Assembly: GCF_033568475.1 (NCBI RefSeq) | Contig: NC_133121.1 | Coordinates: 78,946,589-79,010,588, forward strand | Length of the DNA stretch: 64,000 nt | Direction of reading: 5' to 3' | Origin: Henckelia pumila | Lineage: Eukaryota; Streptophyta; Magnoliopsida; Lamiales; Gesneriaceae | Notes under the pieces: generated by a model | What the model saw: the letters and a program-made list of their open reading frames with translations, nothing else | Databases searched by the model: none | Told to the model about the DNA's origin: nothing | Shown here: one piece after another, positions 34,764-47,769 of the stretch | Layout of the letters: each line of letters opens with the position of its first letter | Position numbering within the stretch: the stretch's first letter is position 1 | Position numbers and translations under genes: made by a program

Positions 34764-37700
34764 TCAACGTAGATCCATAACATCAAATCTCAAATTGGAA
34801 TCCATATAAACATCGGTACAGTGTCTGTATATAGAGCTACCATCCGAAGGGGGATCGTGGGAATGAAACCCCCGTCTTGGGCATTCCCTTATGACTGTCA
34901 TTCCGCCTGATGTTAACCGGAAAATGCCATGGTTTCTGAATGCACAAGAAATTCCGGTTAATTTTGCGACTTTCCATTTGATGAAGAAAGGACATGTACG
35001 CGATGAAAATGTTAAAACTAACCTGGAATAGTCTTTTGGTGCCATGACAATGGCAATAGCTTCGGGCAACATTATCTGTAAAATATACAAAGATGTGTTT
35101 GAAAACAAGTGGAAAGCTGATAAACAGAAGCAGAGACCAACACATAAGGAGGTAAATGAAACATGATTTTACCTGGTAGGAGTAGTGCGTGTGAATATCA
35201 ATTGACGACATGAAACAAGATTGTGTAGGATGTGTCTGCATAACATCAAGCAGTTAGTCAAATGCTATTACTTAATGTGGTTTGTGAAAGACACATGCTT
35301 GGTGCCACGAGCAATAAAAAGAATGGGCAACACACACAATGACAAGATATTTCAGTCCCTAGACCCTCAGGCTATGCTATGGAAAGCGTTCAATACAGAC
35401 ACCATACTTTTGTTGTAGACAATAAAACTCGTCTAATGAAAAGTATTACTCAAACATGGCAATCTCGTGGTCAAGAAAGTTGTCTTCCAACATAATATGC
35501 CACAAGTTCTCCTCACATATCACTTCCTCGAAAGCCGCCGATAAAGGAAGCAGGTTTCCTTTTCCCAAAATTATCAACGGCCTTCATCCAATTCACTATT
35601 ATCCCGCGATGAAAACATACAGGCATTCCTTATCAAGGACAAAATTATCCACGGCCTTCATCCAATTCACTATTATCCCGCGATGAAAACATACAGACAT
35701 TCCTTATCAAGATTATCCTTAAATTTCACATGTTTGTCAACTTCTGTCGAGTAGTTAGGATTTGATAGGGTTTATTCAGAACTAGGATCCTATATTATTG
35801 GAATGATAGGATATTTCCATATTTAGTGGATTTGTTTTTTATCTATATAAAGTGTACCAATCCATGACTTTAACATATAAGAGAAATAAAGAGAATACTT
35901 TCTCCTTGTCATGTCTGCTATATTTTTCTACATGGTATCAGAGTTCGGGTTCCACCGTTATGTGTTGGACGCCTCATAGTTGGTCACCCGTTAATATCTC
36001 CACGCTCCAGTCGTTTCATTCCGGGGCGTGAGAGGGGTGTGTTGGTGTTTTAGTCTGTGTCCCACATCGGTTGGCTAAATAACTTAAGAGTCCTTTATAT
36101 AGACAAGGGCAATCCTCACCTCTTGAGCTAGCTTTTGAGGTGAGTTAGGTCCAAGTCAATTTCTTAACATGGTATCAAAGCCACTAGGGATCAACCATGA
36201 ATTTTAAAGCAGCCATGGTCGGCACGGATTCCAGCAGTGACACTGGTGTAACCCAGTCACCTGTCACTCCATCAGATTCTTCCCCTCAAATAACGATTCA
36301 CAAATTGAATGGGAAGAATCACTTGGAGTGGGCACAATAAGTCCGTCTTGTTATTGATGGGAAAGGCAAACTAGGGTTTTAAACGGCGAAGTAAAAGCCC
36401 CGGCCGCGACTGACCCAAAATATAAGCAGTGGCGTTCCGAGAATTCGTTGGTCACGACATGGTTAATCAACTCTATGGAGCCTGCAATCGGCAAACCATT
36501 CATGTTTTTACCCACAGCCCATGAGGTTTGGGAAGCGGTCCGAGAAACTTGCTCAAATTCTGAAAACTACTCCCAAATGTACGAGCTAAATACTCGTTTT
36601 TGGCAGATGCAACAAGGAAACAAAGATGTCACAACTTATTACAACGAGTTAATAGTTCTATGGCAGGAATTGGACCTCCTCGATGTAGATGAGTGGGAAA
36701 GTAGCAAGGACTGTACGCGATACAAGGCAAAATGTGACCGACAAAGGATGTTTGTCCTCCTTGCTGGATTAAATAAGGATCTGGATGAGGTTCGAGGCCG
36801 TGTACTTGGGAGAAAACCTCTGCCCAGCCTTCGGGAAGTGTTCTCCGAGGTCCGCCGTGAGGAAACTCGCCGCCATGTGATGCTAAAACATACTGAATCC
36901 ACCATGGATTCTGAAGGTTCGGCCCTTGTAAGTCGAGAGATGGGTGCTGCAGGTAGGCCATTTTGTGAGAAGTGCAAAAAATCATGGCACACTATCGAAA
37001 CATGCTGGAAAATACATGGGAAACCAGCCCATCTTAAGAAAAAATTTGGCAGCAACAGATCGAATACCGGTGGTCGTGCTCTTCAAGTCGGTAGTGAAGA
37101 TTCTGGAGTGCCCTCTTCTTCCTCAGATTCCCTCCCTTTCACAAAGGATCAATTAGAGCAACTATTCCAACTGTTTGATTCTCGACGTGATACATCCAAT
37201 TCTTCGTGTTCCTTGGCCCAAACAGGTATTTCTTCTTGTGCAAACATTGCAAATTCAGTCCCTAGCAGTGTCTGGATTCTGGATTCAGGAGCAACAGATC
37301 ATATGACAAGATCCACGCAATTGTTCTCCTCCTATATCCCTTGTGCAGGAAACCAACGAGTTAAAATTGCTGATGGCTCCCTTGCCTCGGTTGCAGGGAA
37401 GAGAACTGTTGTTATTTCCCCTTCTTTGACTCTGACAAATGTGTTACACGTTCCCCCTCTATCCTATAATCTTTTGTCCATCAGCAAACTCACTTTTGAT
37501 CTTAAGTGTCGTGTCATATTTTTGTCTTCTCATTGTGAATTTCAGGATTTGGCCTCGGGGACGATGATTGGCAATGCTAGACAGGATGGTGGCCTTTACT
37601 CCCTTGCTGCCCAGTCCTTCCTTGGCAGTCGTGATCCTGACAAGTGTCTCAACTTTGTTTCCTACTCGAGTGTCGATGATATTTTATTATGGCATAGTCG

Positions 37701-40700
37701 GTTAGGTCATCCGAACTTTCTGTATTTGAAAAATATGTTTCCGAAGTTGTTTATCAATAAAAATATTACTACTTTGCATTGTGAATTTTGTGAGTTAGCC
37801 AAACATAATCGGTCAACTTTTTCGTCTCACCCTTATAAAAAAACCACACCCTTTACAATGATTCACAGTGACGTTTGGGGCCCATTCAAAGTAAAAACAA
37901 TTACTGATAAAAGGTGGTTTGTGTCTTTCATTGATGATCATTCACGTATGACTTGGGTTTTCCTCTTGAAAGATAAGTCTGATGCAGGGGTCACATTTAA
38001 AAAAAAAAATTCAAATGATTCTGACTCAATTTGACACTAGGATCAAAATCTTTCGAAGTGATAATGGGCGGGAATATTATATTTTAATAGTATACTAGGA
38101 AAATTTTTTCAAGAGCAAGGAATCATTCACCAAAGCTCTTGTCCCCATACCCCTCAACAAAATGGTGTGGCTGAACGGAAAAACAAACATCTCCTTGAAG
38201 TTGCTCGAGCAATTAGTTTCGAAACTAAAGTGCCTAAGTATCTTTGGGGAGAGGCAGTCTTGACAGCCACCTATTTAATAAATAGACTACCATCCAGAAT
38301 CTTAAATTTTCAATCGCCCATGAGTATTTTTCAAAAGAGCTTCCCCAATACTCGTCTTTTGACTAAAATCCCTCTAAAACTACTTGGTAGTCTAGCATTT
38401 GTTCATAACTTTGATCCTAGTATTTCGAAGCTGGACCCAAGGGCACGGAAGTGTATCTTTGTCGGCTATCCAGCAAACCAACGGGGGTACAAGTGCTTTG
38501 ACCCTGTTACAAAAAAAATTTTTATCTCCATGGATGTAACATTCATTGAAGGCAAATCCTTTTGCACCCCTAATCTTCAGGGGGAGTCCAGGGTTAGTGA
38601 AGATGGCCACTTAGCTGAGTCTGATTTTAATATAGAACTAGGAAACCATGAAATGTCAAATTTTAATCAATCCGACACAACAGTGGAAACAAGTGAGAAA
38701 CAGTTCAAAGGGTTGGTTTACGCAAGGAAGAAGGGTGCCAAGAAAGGGGAAGACCGTGTCGCTGAACAATGCCATGAGTCAGCACGTGGTCCTGATCATG
38801 AAACTCAGAATGATGTCTCAACAACTCCTGAAACCAACATTGATCTTCCCATTGCCTTGAGAAAAGGTACTCGGTCATGCACAAAACACCCAATCTCAAA
38901 CTTTGTGTCTTATAAAAAACTATCGTCCTCCTATTGTTCTTTTGTCTCTCAGTTAGATGCCATTAGTATTCCTAATGGTGTATAGGAAGCTCCAGAGATC
39001 CCGGAATGGAGAGAGGTGATTTATGAGGAGATGAGAGCTCTGAAAATGAACTCGACCAGGGAGAAAGCTGATCTACCGAGTGGGAAATCTGTTGTAGGGT
39101 GCTGCAAGTGGGTTTTTTCCCCAAAATACAAATCTCGTGGATCTTTGGAACGGTATAAAGCACGGTTGGTTGCCAAAGGCTTCACCCAAACATATGGAGT
39201 TGACTACACAGAGATTTTCTCTCCAGTGGCCAAACTCAATACAATTCGAGTTATTCTCTCTGCCGCTGCTAATCTAGATTGGCCATTAAATCAGTTAGAT
39301 GTGAAGAACGCCTTTGTAAATGGTGATCTAGACGAGGAAGTGTACATGGAACCACCACCTGGATTTACTGATCAATTTAGACCAAAGGTGTGCAGGCTAA
39401 AGAAGTCACTCTATGGACTAAAACAGTCTCCCAGAGAGTTTGAAAGGTTTACAAAGTTTGTGAGAAGCCAAGACTACTATCAAGGACAATCTGATCATAC
39501 TCTCTTCACAAAAAGGTCAAATAGTGGAATGATTTCAGTATTAATTGTCTATGTTGATGATATAATATTGACAGGTGATGATATAGAAGAAACGCACAAG
39601 TTGAAGAAAAACTTGGCCAGAGAGTTTGAAATGAAGGACTTGGGACAGTTGAAGTATTTCCTTGGAATGGAGGTTGCAAGATCCAAAAGAGGAATCACGG
39701 TGTCCCAGAGAAAATATATTTTGGATCTCTTGAAAGACACGGGGATGTGTGGATGCAAACCATCAGATACTCCTATAGAATCCAATGCGAAGCTAGGAGA
39801 TATCAACAATGGTGCTGCCGTAGATAAAGGAAGATATCAAAGATTGGTTGGAAGATTGATTTACCTGTCTCACACACGTCCTGAAATTGCCTTCCCAGTA
39901 AGTGTGGTGAGCCAATTTATGCACTCACCGTGTGCAGAACACCTTGAAGCTGTATATAGAATTCTGAGATATCTAAAAGGAACTCCAGGGAAGGGGCTGC
40001 TCTTTGAAAAAAATGAGAAACGAGAAGTTGAATTGTATACAGATGCTGATTGGGCAGGATCAGTCACTGATCGAAGATCAACCTCTGGTTATTGTACATT
40101 TGTGTGGGGCAACTTGGTAACTTGGAAAAGCAAAAAACAAGGAGTAGTTGCAAGAAGTAGTGCGGAGGCAGAATTCAGGTCCATAGCACAAGGAGTGTGT
40201 GAAGTATTGTGGCTTAAACGCGTCATGGAGGATCTGAAAATAACTCTGAACTTTCCCATCAAGTTGTACTGTGACAACAAAGCAGCCATTAGCATTGTTC
40301 ACAATCCAGTTCTTCATGAGAGGACTAAGCATATCGAAATTGACAAGCATTTCATAAAAGAGAAACTTGAAAATGGAGTAATCTGTATTCCATTTGTTCC
40401 AAGCGTATTACAAGTGGCAGATATCCTAACCAAGGGCATATCCAAACAAACCTTTGAAGAACAAGTGAGCAAGTTGGGAATGATTGATATTTTCGCACCG
40501 ACTTGAGGGGGAGTGTCGAGTGGTTAGGATTTGATAGGGTTTATTCAGAACTAGGATCCTATATTATTGGAATGATAGGATATTTTCATATTTAGTGGAT
40601 TTGTTTTTTATCTATATAAAGTGTACCAATCCATGACTTTAACGTATAAGAGAAATAAAGAGAATACTTTCTCCTTGTCATGTCTGCTATATTTTTCTAC

Positions 40701-43700
40701 AACTTCATTCCAACCAAACGGCACCAAAGCTTCTTGGTTTATTTACCAAAACCATCCATAGTTTAAATTTCAGTGTCTCTGAATGGGATTTGAGAGTAAA
40801 ATTTCTTTAGTTTTCTTGCATCAGATGGCACCCACTTAATATATTTGAGAGTTAAAAAACCAATCCCTTAAAAAGGAGCAATAAAAGGCAGAACCAATAT
40901 CGGAAGGTGGAAGAAAAGGATACTAATGAATACAAACCTCGTGACAAACTTTAAGGGCCAAAAGGTGTTGAACGAACTGAGTAGACTATAAAGAGTAGTC
41001 AAGGAAGTGTGAAATTTTCGTCGGCAGCTCAATAATCAGAGCAGATCATTCCGGAACCCATCTCAAACTACTTATAATAAAAATTCCAATGTATGTAGAA
41101 GTCAAGAGGTCAGTAATAAGGGATATTTCGTTCAAAGAGCAAATATAAGGGGCTATCTGAGCTGCTGACTTTCCAAACGGGAGGAATCAGAGAAACACTG
41201 GAGATAAACAACATAGACAAGAGATAGTACATAGAATAGAATCTGACTTTCTTATAGATTAGGGGGCAAAATTCAAATTTAACAAGAACCTGCCAGATAA
41301 GGAAACCTTGATTTCCTATAGATTATAATCCGGAGCATCTCGAATTTTATTCCCATTTGAAATATGATTTCATTAAAAAAAAATCCGCATCTCTATTCCA
41401 AATTAATATAGGATTCCATGTCAATAACTGAACGGTCTTAATCAGCACTTCAGATAATAAATAAGCCTGATATTCACTTAAGAGATCGTAAACAGTAGTG
41501 TCCAAGTATCGTGCTCGATTACTGCAAGTGAAGAGTGAACACTTTCTGGCTCCCTCAAAATAATCATATGAAAATGAATATAAGTCTCTGCTATAAAATA
41601 TTTTTTAAAATTACATATTTTATAATGGACATACAGTAAAGCTCTTTCATGGCAGAGAGTTTCTCTACGGATAAATTTTTTAAGTAAATTGAGTATAATT
41701 TAACTATTTTTGTGCTCATAAAAAACAAGTGTCATTCTTCGATGTGATATGTCTAAAGCATATGATTGAGAATGTTATAAGGCCCCAATTGTGAGTTTTT
41801 GATTGCTCCAGAACAGTGATGGCGGAGTTGATATGACTTGGTGGCAAGATAAAATAACCGCATGATGGCATGAGTGTCATTCATGATATAAAGGAGTTCA
41901 TAATCACTGTTATAACCACCCAGCGAAGATCAAAGAGAGAAACATAAGAACAAGAAAACCTAATTCTACGAACTCATATAGCAATAGAAATGTCTATAAA
42001 TGGACACGCATGGTGACACCATACTGAAAGGATAAATATAATCAGGAAATAGCATTGAAGCGTTTGTTAGACAATATCAAGAAGCCATCACTGAGTAGTC
42101 GGACCTTGAAAAACAATATATTGACATTTTTGCTTACAGCAAAAACAAAGACAGTAGAAACATTTTCTTTTTTTTAGGAAAAGATATTATATTCTATATA
42201 AGGATAATAATCCAAACAAGCACACCTCCCAAAGGCCAAAATTATACGTACATGAATCCATCCGAGTGGAAAAAGACTTTGTTTGTCCTGCACTTCAAAT
42301 ATTTCTTCCTCATTTGTGGCTTGGCACTGCTTGACCAAATGATTAAAATGAAATTCAGACGCTGTGAACTTTTTGTCAGGTGTTTGTTCATATGTAAGAG
42401 GCAAACTCTGGCTTACCGAGTCTGATGTTGATTCTTGCTTTGGAATAATTAGAGCTGTGATGTAGAATTTTCTGTTTCTCTGTGAAAAAAAACAGGTGTG
42501 TTCAAAAGAATGCATCCAGTAAATAATGCTATAAATCTGAAATTATGGCTTCAGTGATTGTTAAACATTAAAATAGAATATTTAAATGGTTTGGTATGTA
42601 CTTACAAGCGAACCTGCAAGAATCCCGCATGTTTCTAAGTTTTTATCTGTGTTGGACTTGGCCAGCTTCATAAAACTGTCCATCATTTGGGTTGACTGAT
42701 GAAAGAATAAGCAACAATGAGTATCTATACTTTTCTAAGTTTCTTTACTGTGGAAGCTTAATACAAACATTAGATATTTTTGCAGAGAAATCAAGTTCAC
42801 GTCGAAAATGGAACATTCAAATTGAAGAACTATTCGATAGCACTTGATTTCAGATTTTTTTAAAAAAACACAGAACATTCAGATCGAAAAACAATACGCT
42901 GACACCTTACAATGTGCAACTGCAGAGGATCTTCAGAGCGAATAAAAGAGACGCTGGAAGAATTCTCCTGCCCACATTCGGTCATAGTCTCAGTATCTGG
43001 AGGTGAGGTGGGGATAAGATCCTGTACATCTACTAGAACAGGAGGTGGCGAAGGTTGTCTAATAATTTCTGTTTGCGGTGCGACTTCAAGAGGTTCAAAA
43101 GAGATTAATGAATCAAATTCTTGATTCTTTATTGGTTGACTGTCGTTTTTAGGCTGAACTACAGGTTCCAAAACAATTCTTTCTTGTTCTGAACTTCCAC
43201 CATCAATTCCTGTCATAGTTCCATCTTTGATAGAAAGTTGAGTGCTATTGTCCCTACAAGGATCCCAAACATGTTAAATCACCATGTCCATCAACAAATC
43301 ATAAACATGCAGCATATTACTAAAGCTATTAAAAGTTCTCAAAAACCAAGATATATATGTACATTACGAAGAGTGTTCCCTAAAACTTATGAAACAATAA
43401 AATCAAGAGGCAAAAAAATCTAAAATTTTGGTTCAGATACATTAGTTAACCTTGGAACCTCAATTGGAGTAAAGTCATCATTTCTAGGATATTGAACCTG
43501 CAAAAAATGAAAATTATATGTATCTAAAAAAAATTGCTTTCATGATGCATATTCATCAACGAATTGTCAGGGCCACCTTATGAATAGAAGGAGGTTGCCA
43601 TTGTCCACGAAGCCCATTGGGGCCCAAAATAGAATGTCTAATTAGAGTTTCCTCCTTTGGGCGGGGAATACTGATTGATCTGCCCAAAAAAGCATGAAAA

Positions 43701-46608
43701 CATTAGTTTTAAGTTTAGGTCAATTTTTAGGGGAAAAATAGAATGTCTAGAGAGAGTGCTAGTATCATGATATAAAACTGTATTCATATGTATGCCATAA
43801 ACATTCACAAATCAGTTGATCCTTGAATGGATCCAATTGATTCAAACCAGTATGTACAATGTTGTAGATTGTAATGTTAGACTAATCTTTATTGCCTCCA
43901 GGAATCTGTCAGAAATGATCATTTTTAAATCCTTTCAAATACTTTTCGAAGAAAGTGAGACCAAAATCAACATTTTACACGGTAAAAGCAAAAACAAGTT
44001 TCACAAATTGCTTCAGTTTCCAATTAGTGATTTTCAAAAGGAACAGAAATTAAAGAATTCCATATTTAGGATCACATTCTACAATGGGAAATGTGGCTTT
44101 TAGTTGAGGGAATGACCAGGATTTCCAGCCACAATAAAATGTAATTATGCATACAATACGTAATTTTACAAACCAGTGCCTACTTCTGCAAGAAGAAATT
44201 AAGCTTTTAAAACTAAATGTTTTCTGCTGCTGAGAAGATCGACAGAGTTAACTTAAAACTGCTTACATTTTACTGAGATGATCTTCTACCGGTTTTGCAA
44301 GCAAATGAACCTTCGATCCTTGATATCCAAGTTCGACAGCAGCAGGCTCTAGACTCTATCAAACACAAAATAATTTGGTAAACACGTAGCTCATGGGAAA
44401 CAATATAAAGCTGACACCTTCAATTCAGCATTTAATTTAACTTGAAAAAAAACTTTCAGACTCTAAGCTAATTTAAAATCGAATGGGCATCCAAATGACA
44501 GCAGACATTACAAATCAACAAGATGGGGACTGAAGTACCTTCTTTGTATTATTATAATCACTCCAGTTTTGCTGCTTCAAATAAGGTATTTGAACTGAAG
44601 ATTCCCAAGTTTCATTTTGCCGAAAATATCGGCCATCATTTTTCTGACTAATTTGTTTTTCGTGCAACTCCTTAATCTTTATTTGAACAGCTGGCTTTAG
44701 TTTTTCAAGCTCAGTCAATGCAGCTATCAGTCTCTGTGGAATCATGGAATGCATATTAAAGAAAAATTCAGGAATCAATGCAGACTAGAAATTTAACCTG
44801 AAAAAACGCAACAGAGAAGCGGCAGCAATTTCAATTAATATAAAAAAAACAATGGATAGCAACTGTTACCCGTTTGAGATAAACTTTATTTCCATGTGCA
44901 GATGTTCTATAGTCTTTATGACAAGGTATCGTCTCAGAAACCAAACTAAACAAAAGACGAGAAACAACATTCATTCGAACCACCTTCTGTCTTTGGTGAA
45001 AACTGAAAAGGGTTGTGTAAAATACATGTTGAATCTCAATGTATCCTTTCTTACCTTGAGAATCGAAGAAGCATAACATACAAATCTACAACATTCTTTT
45101 CTTCACGAAAGATGTCGGCCTACAGAATGAAATAAGAATTTAACTGAGAAAAGTTGAAAACAACAAAAATATGGAAAAGAGAAGGACAGTGAAGAGGATT
45201 AGATATGAAAAATAATAATATTTAGAGAAAAAGTGACCAAATCATCCACAAGTAAGAGAAATGAATTTGCCGTGCTAAAAGTCAATACGATAGCGTTAAA
45301 TTAACAAGTCAAATAATTAGAGTTCAAAATTAAATAAGAGAAAGACAGTAGAGTAAAATAGTAAAATCAAATAACAGTATCCAAAAACTGATTGAAATAA
45401 AATCGAGTCATAGAGAAATGAGAATAAAATACTTCACCACAGAAGAGAGAAACCTCTTCCAAAACCAAACTTTAGGTTTTCATGTATTTTCACTGTAATC
45501 TAGTCTCTAGATGAATCCAAGCATATTCCAGTACAATGGCCTCTCATATACAATAAGCAAATAACTGTTTCAAGGGAAACCAAAGAACACCGTGTCTGAT
45601 GGTCCCGAAAAAGTATCCCAGCAACAAATAATGTACAAGAACCTCAATGCATGCATTATCAGTATCCGTATATCTTAAAATATTTGTCATGGAGTGCACT
45701 TCCAATCACCCAAGGAGCGGTGCAATAAATTCACCTTCTATATTTTAGCTAAATAAATATTTAAGACATACATCTTTATGCTCATAGACATCATCCGGGG
45801 AAAAATAGCTACCTGAAATTTGGTATGTTTGGAGATAAGCCTTATAAGCAGACCTCAATCTCTGCTCAATTTAGTCACAAAAGCAGCCCTCAGTTCAATG
45901 TCCCCTTGAAATTCGATCTTGGTGACAGTTACCGGCAAATTTCAGCTAAGGCACACCCATTCTTTCAATTATTTAAGCTAAAAACAACCTATCTCACTTC
46001 TCACCCAGTTCAATGGTGGTGTATTCGCAAAATAGTAGGAAGATTTATATGTGACTTTTCCTACTTGTTACCAACTAGGGTAGTGTCACGCAAAACAAGA
46101 ATTACAACATTCTAACATGCATTCTAATCCATGAAATTGAGTGGATGCAATTCCTAATCACGAGAATCCCAATAAAATTTGAACACAAGCGTGTCTAGTT
46201 CTAATTCAACAGCTTCAAATCTTTTAGAGTTCTTACATCCATCACTATTCTTACACACAAACTTTGTCAGCATATTTAATCATGGTTTCACTTGGTTAAA
46301 AAACCCTAATTTATCATTAAAAACAAAAAATCACTCTTCCGCAAGAGACAATGAAAAACCAAAAACTAAACAAAATTTGATTCGAATTCTTCAACGAGAA
46401 ATAAATAATTGTCAATATCAAGAAACAAGTGGCAACAAGCCTCTTCAATTCACAAATTGGTTCCGGATAAAATCAGTAATCAGTATACCTGCTTTAGAAT
46501 GTTATCGGCTATGCGAAAGTAGAAGCGGATGGAAATTCGGTTATCTACGGCGATTTTCTTCGTAGTCGCCGATATGTTTATACTCCCGTCGTGAGAAGAT
46601 CGAGCCAT
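34764..46608 (-). CDS. AMSH1: AMSH-like ubiquitin thioesterase (JAMM metalloprotease)
   Basis: Endosomal K63/K48 ubiquitin-chain protease acting with ESCRT-III in vacuolar sorting and autophagy. Exons (minus): 46608-46489, 45119-45055, 44945-44870, 44733-44539, 44355-44267, 43679-43577, 43497-43451, 43253-42911, 42695-42606, 42479-42417, 42326-42252, 35235-35173, 35075-35023 and 34935-34764. All are GT-AG and in phase, totalling 1,554 nt, or 517 residues plus TGA. The N-terminal helical USP8-dimer/MIT-like part reads VDNRISIRFYFRIADNILKQ and continues to ETIPCHKDY. A linker follows with RQPSPPPVL. The JAMM domain has the catalytic Glu in NLETCGILAG, and the zinc ligands His-Thr-His and Ser-x-x-Asp in GWIHTHPTQSCFMSSID. 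The family's insert and tail (RRGFHSHDPP, MDLR) are present. The JAMM motif is split by a 7,016-bp intron (35236-42251) holding a Copia element. AMSH1 rather than AMSH3 is my best reading of the N-terminus; the paralogue is not certain. Confidence 0.95.
35567..35712. repeat. 74-bp tandem duplication beside the Copia insertion
   Basis: AAAATTATCAACGGCCTTCA (35567) and AAAATTATCCACGGCCTTCA (35641) start two nearly identical units. The second ends 32 bp before the Copia LTR. Confidence 0.93.
35745..35932 (+). repeat. Copia 5' LTR
   Basis: 188 bp, TG to CA. A TATA-like CTATATAAAG at 35843-35852 and AATAAA at 35885-35890 suggest the promoter and polyadenylation signals. Confidence 0.96.
35933..35943 (+). 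other. Copia primer-binding site 1
   Basis: TGGTATCAGAG directly abuts the 5' LTR. It is complementary to the 3' end of initiator tRNA-Met, the usual primer for plant copia elements. Confidence 0.9.
35944..36182 (+). mobile_element. TRIM-like segment within the Copia leader: internal piece, second LTR and second primer site
   Basis: After the first primer site comes 96 bp containing CTCCACGCTCCAGTCGTTTC and a purine tract GAGAGGGGTG. A 130-bp segment follows (36040-36169) that begins TGTTGGTGTT, contains CCCACATCGG, and ends TTCTTAACA. TGGTATCAAAGCC (36170-36182), a second initiator-Met-type primer site, abuts it. The order purine tract, TG...CA unit, primer site is that of an LTR junction. 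No target duplication surrounds it. I infer a template-switch chimera between a TRIM-type element and the Copia. Confidence 0.7.
36197..40506 (+). pseudogene. Copia gag-pol, disrupted at several points
   Basis: Gag starts at ATG 36197. A TAA at 36338-36340 and a one-base shift near 36377-36381 break its N-terminal part. The frame is then open from about 36382 to 38034. It covers the Gag body, a CCHC knuckle (FCEKCKKSWHTIETC), a protease (WILDSGATDHMT), a pre-integrase region (LLWHSRLGHPN) and the start of the integrase (HSDVWGPF). An A-run at 37999-38009 and a second shift near 38085-38096 break the integrase core. The frame resumes with TPQQNGVAERKN. A TAG at 38983-38985 separates integrase from RT. 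RT (LDVKNAFVNGDL, YVDDIILTGDD) and RNase H (LYTDADWAGS, SSAEAEFRS, DNKAAISI) are open to TGA at 40504-40506. No single transcript of this copy can make a complete polyprotein. Confidence 0.93.
40503..40513 (+). other. Copia polypurine tract
   Basis: TTGAGGGGGAG sits directly before the 3' LTR and overlaps the RNase H stop codon. Confidence 0.85.
40514..40701 (+). repeat. Copia 3' LTR
   Basis: 188 bp. It matches the 5' LTR except for three transitions (TAGTTAGG to TGGTTAGG, ATTTCCAT to ATTTTCAT, AACATATA to AACGTATA). Confidence 0.96.
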
Positions 46609-47769
46609 CAGATTCTACGAATGAACGCCTCCTTGCCTCTCTTTTGAAGTCTATCTCCTTCTTCGAGACTCGTCGGCCGACCAGCCTTTGGCGGCGACTT
46701 CTGGCTCTGGCGCAGCTGATCAATCAGAGAAGGTTCCTCATTCAGCATTCATTCATTCAAATTTCTCATTTTTGTTTCATTAATATTAATATGTATTTAT
46801 TATCTTTTTTAAAAAGTATTACTAATTTTCAAATCATAATTATTTTTTTCCAGGATTTTGACAATCATTTGTTATATATCAACTAGTTTTCCGAAAGAGA
46901 AAAAAAAATTAGTTTTCAAAATATTAAAAAAATATTGAAAACAAAAAGTCAAACCAGTCGGTAGTATTACAATGTGCATTTGGGTTTTATACTTTTATTA
47001 TTTTCACCTATTAGATTTTGAAACATGTAAATTAAATACAAGGAGGTTTTTCTTTAGACGATTTCAAGGATTTATATTTGTGAAAAAGATCACCGACTCA
47101 TATCTATAATTTTTATGGGTGAGGTCAAACAGGGTTAAAGACAATGTATACTTTGACAAATATTATGAGCTTATGAAAAACATTGATGTATAGCAATTAG
47201 CAAAGGGGAAAAAAATGTTTTTTTAGTTTGTTATGATTGCCTTCTTGTGATTTTAGTTCGATATATATTCAAATTGTAGTCTTATTTTTTTTTTTTTTGA
47301 ATGTTTGGTAATTTTGATTTGATTTTGATCGAAAAAAACCTTGCTTGGCGGAAATTGATAATTTGGCATCAGGGCTTGTTTATGTAGCTTAAAAATTGGA
47401 GATATAGTGAAAAATTTTTCTTGCACCGATTTATTTGTTAAAATCGAATATGTGTTTATAAGAGATGAATAAACGCTTTAAAAATATATTTAAAACTGCA
47501 ATAGTTCGTTTTTGAAATGTTCAACGATGAACCGAACATCGATATATTATATAAAGTTTGTTTTTCAAACCAAGCAGAAGTCACTCAAAATAACCCATTT
47601 AAAACTTATTACTCATTTTAGAAATCATTTAAAAATATTACAAATTGAAATAATAAAAACAGTTTGGTCAAAATATTTTATCAAACATTTTGGTATTTTA
47701 TATAACAGATAAAATACTTCATTAATCCATCCAAAAACAGTAGCAATAAGTTAACGAGACAAAGTAAAT
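46609..47769. other. AMSH upstream region, then intergenic
   Basis: Positions 46609-46750 on minus are GC-richer and are the likely 5' UTR and core promoter of the AMSH gene. Beyond it is AT-rich sequence, with a possible partial MITE of the TTTGTC family near 47220-47330. No gene was recognised. Confidence 0.45.

Larger units (their letters stand above)
35745..40701 (+). mobile_element. Ty1/copia LTR retrotransposon in an AMSH intron, antisense to the gene
   Basis: 4,957 bp, flanked by a perfect 5-bp duplication ACTTC (35740-35744 and 40702-40706). Two 188-bp LTRs begin TGTCGAGT and end TTTTTCTACA. A methionine-initiator-type primer site follows the first LTR and a purine tract precedes the second. 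Domain order Gag, protease, integrase, RT, RNase H identifies the copia superfamily. The LTRs differ at three positions, all transitions, so the insertion is recent on a genome scale. The coding region is disabled. Confidence 0.97.

Noticed and set aside
35944..36169. Independent TRIM insertion in the Copia leader
   Set aside because: Only one LTR-like unit is present and no 5-bp duplication flanks it. The order of signals fits a chimeric leader better.
36629..37055. Minus-strand open frames of 118 and 138 codons
   Set aside because: Shadows of the Copia gag.
46179..46565. 128-codon open frame on plus
   Set aside because: Overlaps the first exon and first intron of the AMSH gene on the other strand and shows no domain.
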